Positions 37,145 through 39,422 of a DNA stretch of 39,422 nucleotides are shown here, piece after piece. Position numbers and translations under genes: made by a program. Origin of the DNA: JAGQUL01 sp038212015 (GTDB taxonomy: Bacteria; Actinomycetota; Thermoleophilia; Gaiellales; SKUG01); assembly GCA_038212015.1 (NCBI GenBank), contig JBBQUY010000025.1, forward strand, positions 1 through 39,422, read 5' to 3'. The notes below the pieces were generated by a model. It was not told the DNA's origin. It ran no database searches and was given only the letters and a program-made list of their open reading frames with translations. Positions within the stretch are counted from its first letter, which is position 1; each line of letters opens with the position of its first letter.

Positions 37145-38446
37145 GTGAGCTCCACGATCCGCCGCGTCCACGCCCGCCAGATCCTCGATTCGCGAGGCAA
37201 CCCGACCGTCGAGGTGGAGGTCGAGCTGGACGGTGGCGCGCGTGGACGAGCCGCCGTGCCGAGCGGTGCGTCGACCGGAACCCACGAAGCCGTCGAACTA
37301 CGCGACGGCGGCGATGCGTGGGGCGGGAAGGGCGTGACGAAGGCCGTCGCCAACGTCAACGGCGAGATCGCGACGGCGATCATCGGCACCGACGCGATCG
37401 ACCACGCCGCGATCGACCACAGCCTCATCGAGCTCGACGGCACCCCCAACAAGGGCCGCCTCGGTGCGAACGCGATCCTGGGCGTGTCCCTCGCGCTCGC
37501 CCGCGCGCTCGCGGCGAGCGAAGACCGCGAGGTGTGGTCGTGGCTGCGTGACGCGTACTCGATCACCGAGCCCGTGACGCTGCCGGTCCCGATGCTCAAC
37601 GTCATCAACGGTGGCGAGCACGCCAACAACGCGATCGACGTGCAGGAATTCATGATCGTCCCGCACGGCTTCGGCACCTTCTCCGAGGGCCTGCACGCCG
37701 CCGTGCGCGTGTTCCACCAGCTCAAGAAGGACATCGACACGCGTGGGCTGTCGACCGCGGTGGGCGACGAGGGCGGCTTCGCGCCGGACTTCGGATCCAA
37801 CGTCGAGGCGCTGGACATCCTCGTGGAAGCGATCGGCACGGCCGGCTACGACGCGGGCTCGCAGATCTCGATCGCGCTCGACGCGGCCGCCACGGAGTTC
37901 TACAGGGACGGGCGCTACGAAATGGCGGGCGACGGCACATCGCTCGATTCCGACGGCATCGTCTCGATGTACGAGTCCTGGATGGAGCGCGCACCGATCG
38001 TCTCAATCGAGGACGGCGTGAGCGAGGACGACTGGGACAGCTGGAAGCTCATCACCGAGCGCCTCGGCTCGAAGCTCCAGCTCGTCGGCGACGACCTGTT
38101 CGTCACCAACCCCGAGCGCCTGCAGCGCGGCCTCGACGCAGGCGTCGCCAACTCGATGCTCGTCAAGGTGAACCAGATCGGCTCGCTGTCGGAGACGATC
38201 GCCGCGATGCGTCTGGGCGCAGCAGCCGGCTACACGAACGTCATGAGCCACCGCTCGGGCGAGACCGAGGATCCGATCATCGCGGACCTCGCCGTCGGCA
38301 CGGGCTGTGGCCAGATCAAGACGGGCGCGCCGAGCCGAAGCGACCGCGTCGCCAAGTACAACCAGCTGCTGCGCATCGAGGAGCAGCTGGCCGGTGACGC
38401 GGTCTACGCGACACCATTCGAGCGGGCTGCAGCGGGTGCTCGTTGA
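37145..38446 (+). CDS. eno: Enolase
   Basis: 433 residues from GTG 37145, with AAGGGA about nine bases upstream; the in-frame ATG at 37049 adds a non-homologous leader. It interconverts 2-phosphoglycerate and phosphoenolpyruvate. Signatures: ARQILDSRGNPTVEVEVEL, AVPSGASTGTHEAVELRD, NGGEHANNAIDVQEFMIVP (His about 159), GDEGGFAPDF, and the catalytic lysine loop MLVKVNQIGSL (Lys about 341). SHRSGETEDPIIADLAV is also present. Length is typical. It is followed 50 bases on by pyk, the next glycolytic step. Confidence 0.97.
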   Translation: MSSTIRRVHARQILDSRGNPTVEVEVELDGGARGRAAVPSGASTGTHEAVELRDGGDAWGGKGVTKAVANVNGEIATAIIGTDAIDHAAIDHSLIELDGTPNKGRLGANAILGVSLALARALAASEDREVWSWLRDAYSITEPVTLPVPMLNVINGGEHANNAIDVQEFMIVPHGFGTFSEGLHAAVRVFHQLKKDIDTRGLSTAVGDEGGFAPDFGSNVEALDILVEAIGTAGYDAGSQISIALDAAATEFYRDGRYEMAGDGTSLDSDGIVSMYESWMERAPIVSIEDGVSEDDWDSWKLITERLGSKLQLVGDDLFVTNPERLQRGLDAGVANSMLVKVNQIGSLSETIAAMRLGAAAGYTNVMSHRSGETEDPIIADLAVGTGCGQIKTGAPSRSDRVAKYNQLLRIEEQLAGDAVYATPFERAAAGAR

Positions 38447-38496
38447 GCTCCGCCACGACCGCACCGCCCCACGATTTCGCCGCCGCGCGAGGAGCC

Positions 38497-39422
38497 ATGG
38501 ACATCCAGCCCGCACCCGAGAGCCGCCGTATCCGCCACACGAAGATCGTGTGCACGATCGGCCCGGCCACCAGCAGCCCCGAGATCCTCAAGGAGATGGT
38601 GCTCGCCGGCATGAACGTCGTGCGACTCAACTTCTCCCACGGAGCGCACGAAGATCACGCGAAGGTCGTCGCCGCCATCCGTTCGATCGCGAAGGAACTG
38701 AAGCGTCCGATCGCGATCATCGCCGACCTGCAGGGTCCCAAGATCCGCGTCGGTGAGCTGCCCGGCGAACGCCAGCTCGTCACCGGCGACATGATCACGA
38801 TCCTCACGCGCGACCTGCCCAGGCCCGAGGACGTCGCCCCCGACGAGCTGCCGGTCAAGCTCGAGGCGCTCGCTCGAAGCGTCGAACACGGCTCGACGAT
38901 CATGCTCGCCGACGGCTCGATCCGACTGCACGTGCACGACGTGAAGCTTGCCACGGGCAGGATCGAGTGCCTGGTGGAGGAGGGTGGTCCCATCTCCACG
39001 GCCAAGGGCGTCAACCTGCCCGACGTGGAACTCGACATCCCGTCGATCACGGAAAAGGACGTCGCCGACCTGACGTTCGCGCTCGGCCAGGAAGTCGATT
39101 ACGTGGCGCAGAGCTTCGTGCGCAGCCCCGACGACGTCGAGCGCCTGCGTCAGATGATCGCCGAGCGCCTCGAGCCGGGCAAGAATCGTCCGCAGATCAT
39201 CAGCAAGATCGAGAAGCCACAGGCCGTGCAGCGCCTCGACGACATCATGGCGGCGAGCGACGGCGTGATGGTCGCGCGTGGCGACCTGGGCGTGGAACTC
39301 GGACCGGCGGACGTGCCGCTCGTGCAGAAGCGCATCATCCGTCGCGCCAACGAGATGGGCATCCCGGTCATCACGGCCACGCAGATGCTCGAGACGATGA
39401 CGCAGAATCCCGAGCCGACGCG
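38497..39422 (+). CDS. pyk: Pyruvate kinase, 3' end outside window
   Basis: The first 308 codons from ATG 38497, preceded by GAGGAG only two bases away; TTG 38443, overlapping the eno stop, is an in-frame alternative. It transfers phosphate from phosphoenolpyruvate to ADP. Seen here: KIVCTIGPATSSPEILKEMV, VVRLNFSHGAHEDH (substrate Arg and Asn), IADLQGPKIRVGEL, then the B domain, and DVADLTFALGQEVDYVAQSFVR. The active-site region has QIISKIEKPQAV (general-acid Lys), GVMVARGDLGVEL (metal-binding region) and ITATQMLETM. The allosteric C-domain lies beyond the window edge. It is contiguous with eno and probably co-transcribed. Confidence 0.96.
   Translation, partial: MDIQPAPESRRIRHTKIVCTIGPATSSPEILKEMVLAGMNVVRLNFSHGAHEDHAKVVAAIRSIAKELKRPIAIIADLQGPKIRVGELPGERQLVTGDMITILTRDLPRPEDVAPDELPVKLEALARSVEHGSTIMLADGSIRLHVHDVKLATGRIECLVEEGGPISTAKGVNLPDVELDIPSITEKDVADLTFALGQEVDYVAQSFVRSPDDVERLRQMIAERLEPGKNRPQIISKIEKPQAVQRLDDIMAASDGVMVARGDLGVELGPADVPLVQKRIIRRANEMGIPVITATQMLETMTQNPEPT

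Noticed and set aside
1..39422. CRISPR arrays, insertion sequences, integrase or phage genes, rRNA
   Set aside because: No regularly spaced repeats, transposase or integrase motifs, or rRNA sequence were seen. The repeats present are RTX protein repeats, palindromes or a short tandem tail.

Overview
The window is high-GC bacterial DNA. Gene order, GTG starts, several probable leaderless promoters and a tRNA with no encoded CCA point to an actinobacterium. The blocks rsmI-metG-tatD-rsmA-ispE and tRNA-Gln-glmU-prs-rplY-pth-mfd-(foldase)-mazG-eno-pyk resemble those of Actinomycetota. The many secreted beta-propeller and RTX proteins make Thermoleophilia/Solirubrobacterales my best guess, but that placement is inference from gene content only. 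There is no rRNA, CRISPR array, insertion sequence or integrase.

Layout. 1-3.5 kb: the end of an unknown Ala/Gly-rich protein, a membrane-anchored PQQ-type beta-propeller and a secreted NHL-type propeller. 3.5-4.3 kb: a low-gene-density stretch with a 55-codon ORF (good ribosome site, 3' hairpin), a strong terminator and a 20-bp-arm inverted repeat. 4.3-8.6 kb, leftward: deoC, a full aldehyde dehydrogenase, a C-terminally incomplete aldehyde dehydrogenase and two small paralogous unknowns; the ALDH pair looks like a split ALDH16. 8.8-11.9 kb: small membrane proteins, a P-loop NTPase and an LCP cell-wall ligase. 12-19.7 kb: a ROK sugar kinase, rsmI, a degenerate M23/LytM protein carrying two in-frame palindromic repeats, metG, a structured non-coding RNA, tatD, rsmA and ispE. 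19.8-28 kb: an unknown membrane protein on the minus strand, tRNA-Gln(UUG), glmU, prs, a large RTX-like calcium-binding repeat protein inserted in the housekeeping run, rplY and pth. 28-34.6 kb: a minus-strand pseudogene with two frameshifts, mfd, a SurA/PrsA-like lipoprotein, mazG and a small unknown. 34.6-39.4 kb: a leftward pair (M4 metalloprotease without a signal peptide, then a lipoprotein), followed by eno and the start of pyk.

The most interesting item is at 16889-17150, between metG and tatD. It has a tRNA-like cloverleaf with an 8-bp acceptor stem, a 4-bp T-stem, a 6-bp D-stem with CGGT loop, a long variable arm and a G discriminator. These resemble tRNA-Sec or the unusual '8/4' allo-tRNAs, yet the apparent anticodon is GCC. 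A downstream segment is complementary to the entire anticodon arm, a 16-bp helix is nested between, and a terminator-like hairpin closes the unit. I know of no described RNA with this layout.

Most genes are core functions: translation accuracy (rsmI, rsmA, metG, pth, rplY), envelope precursor synthesis (glmU, ispE, LCP), nucleotide supply and cleaning (prs, mazG), transcription-coupled repair (mfd) and lower glycolysis (eno, pyk). The accessory part is mainly secreted or surface proteins.
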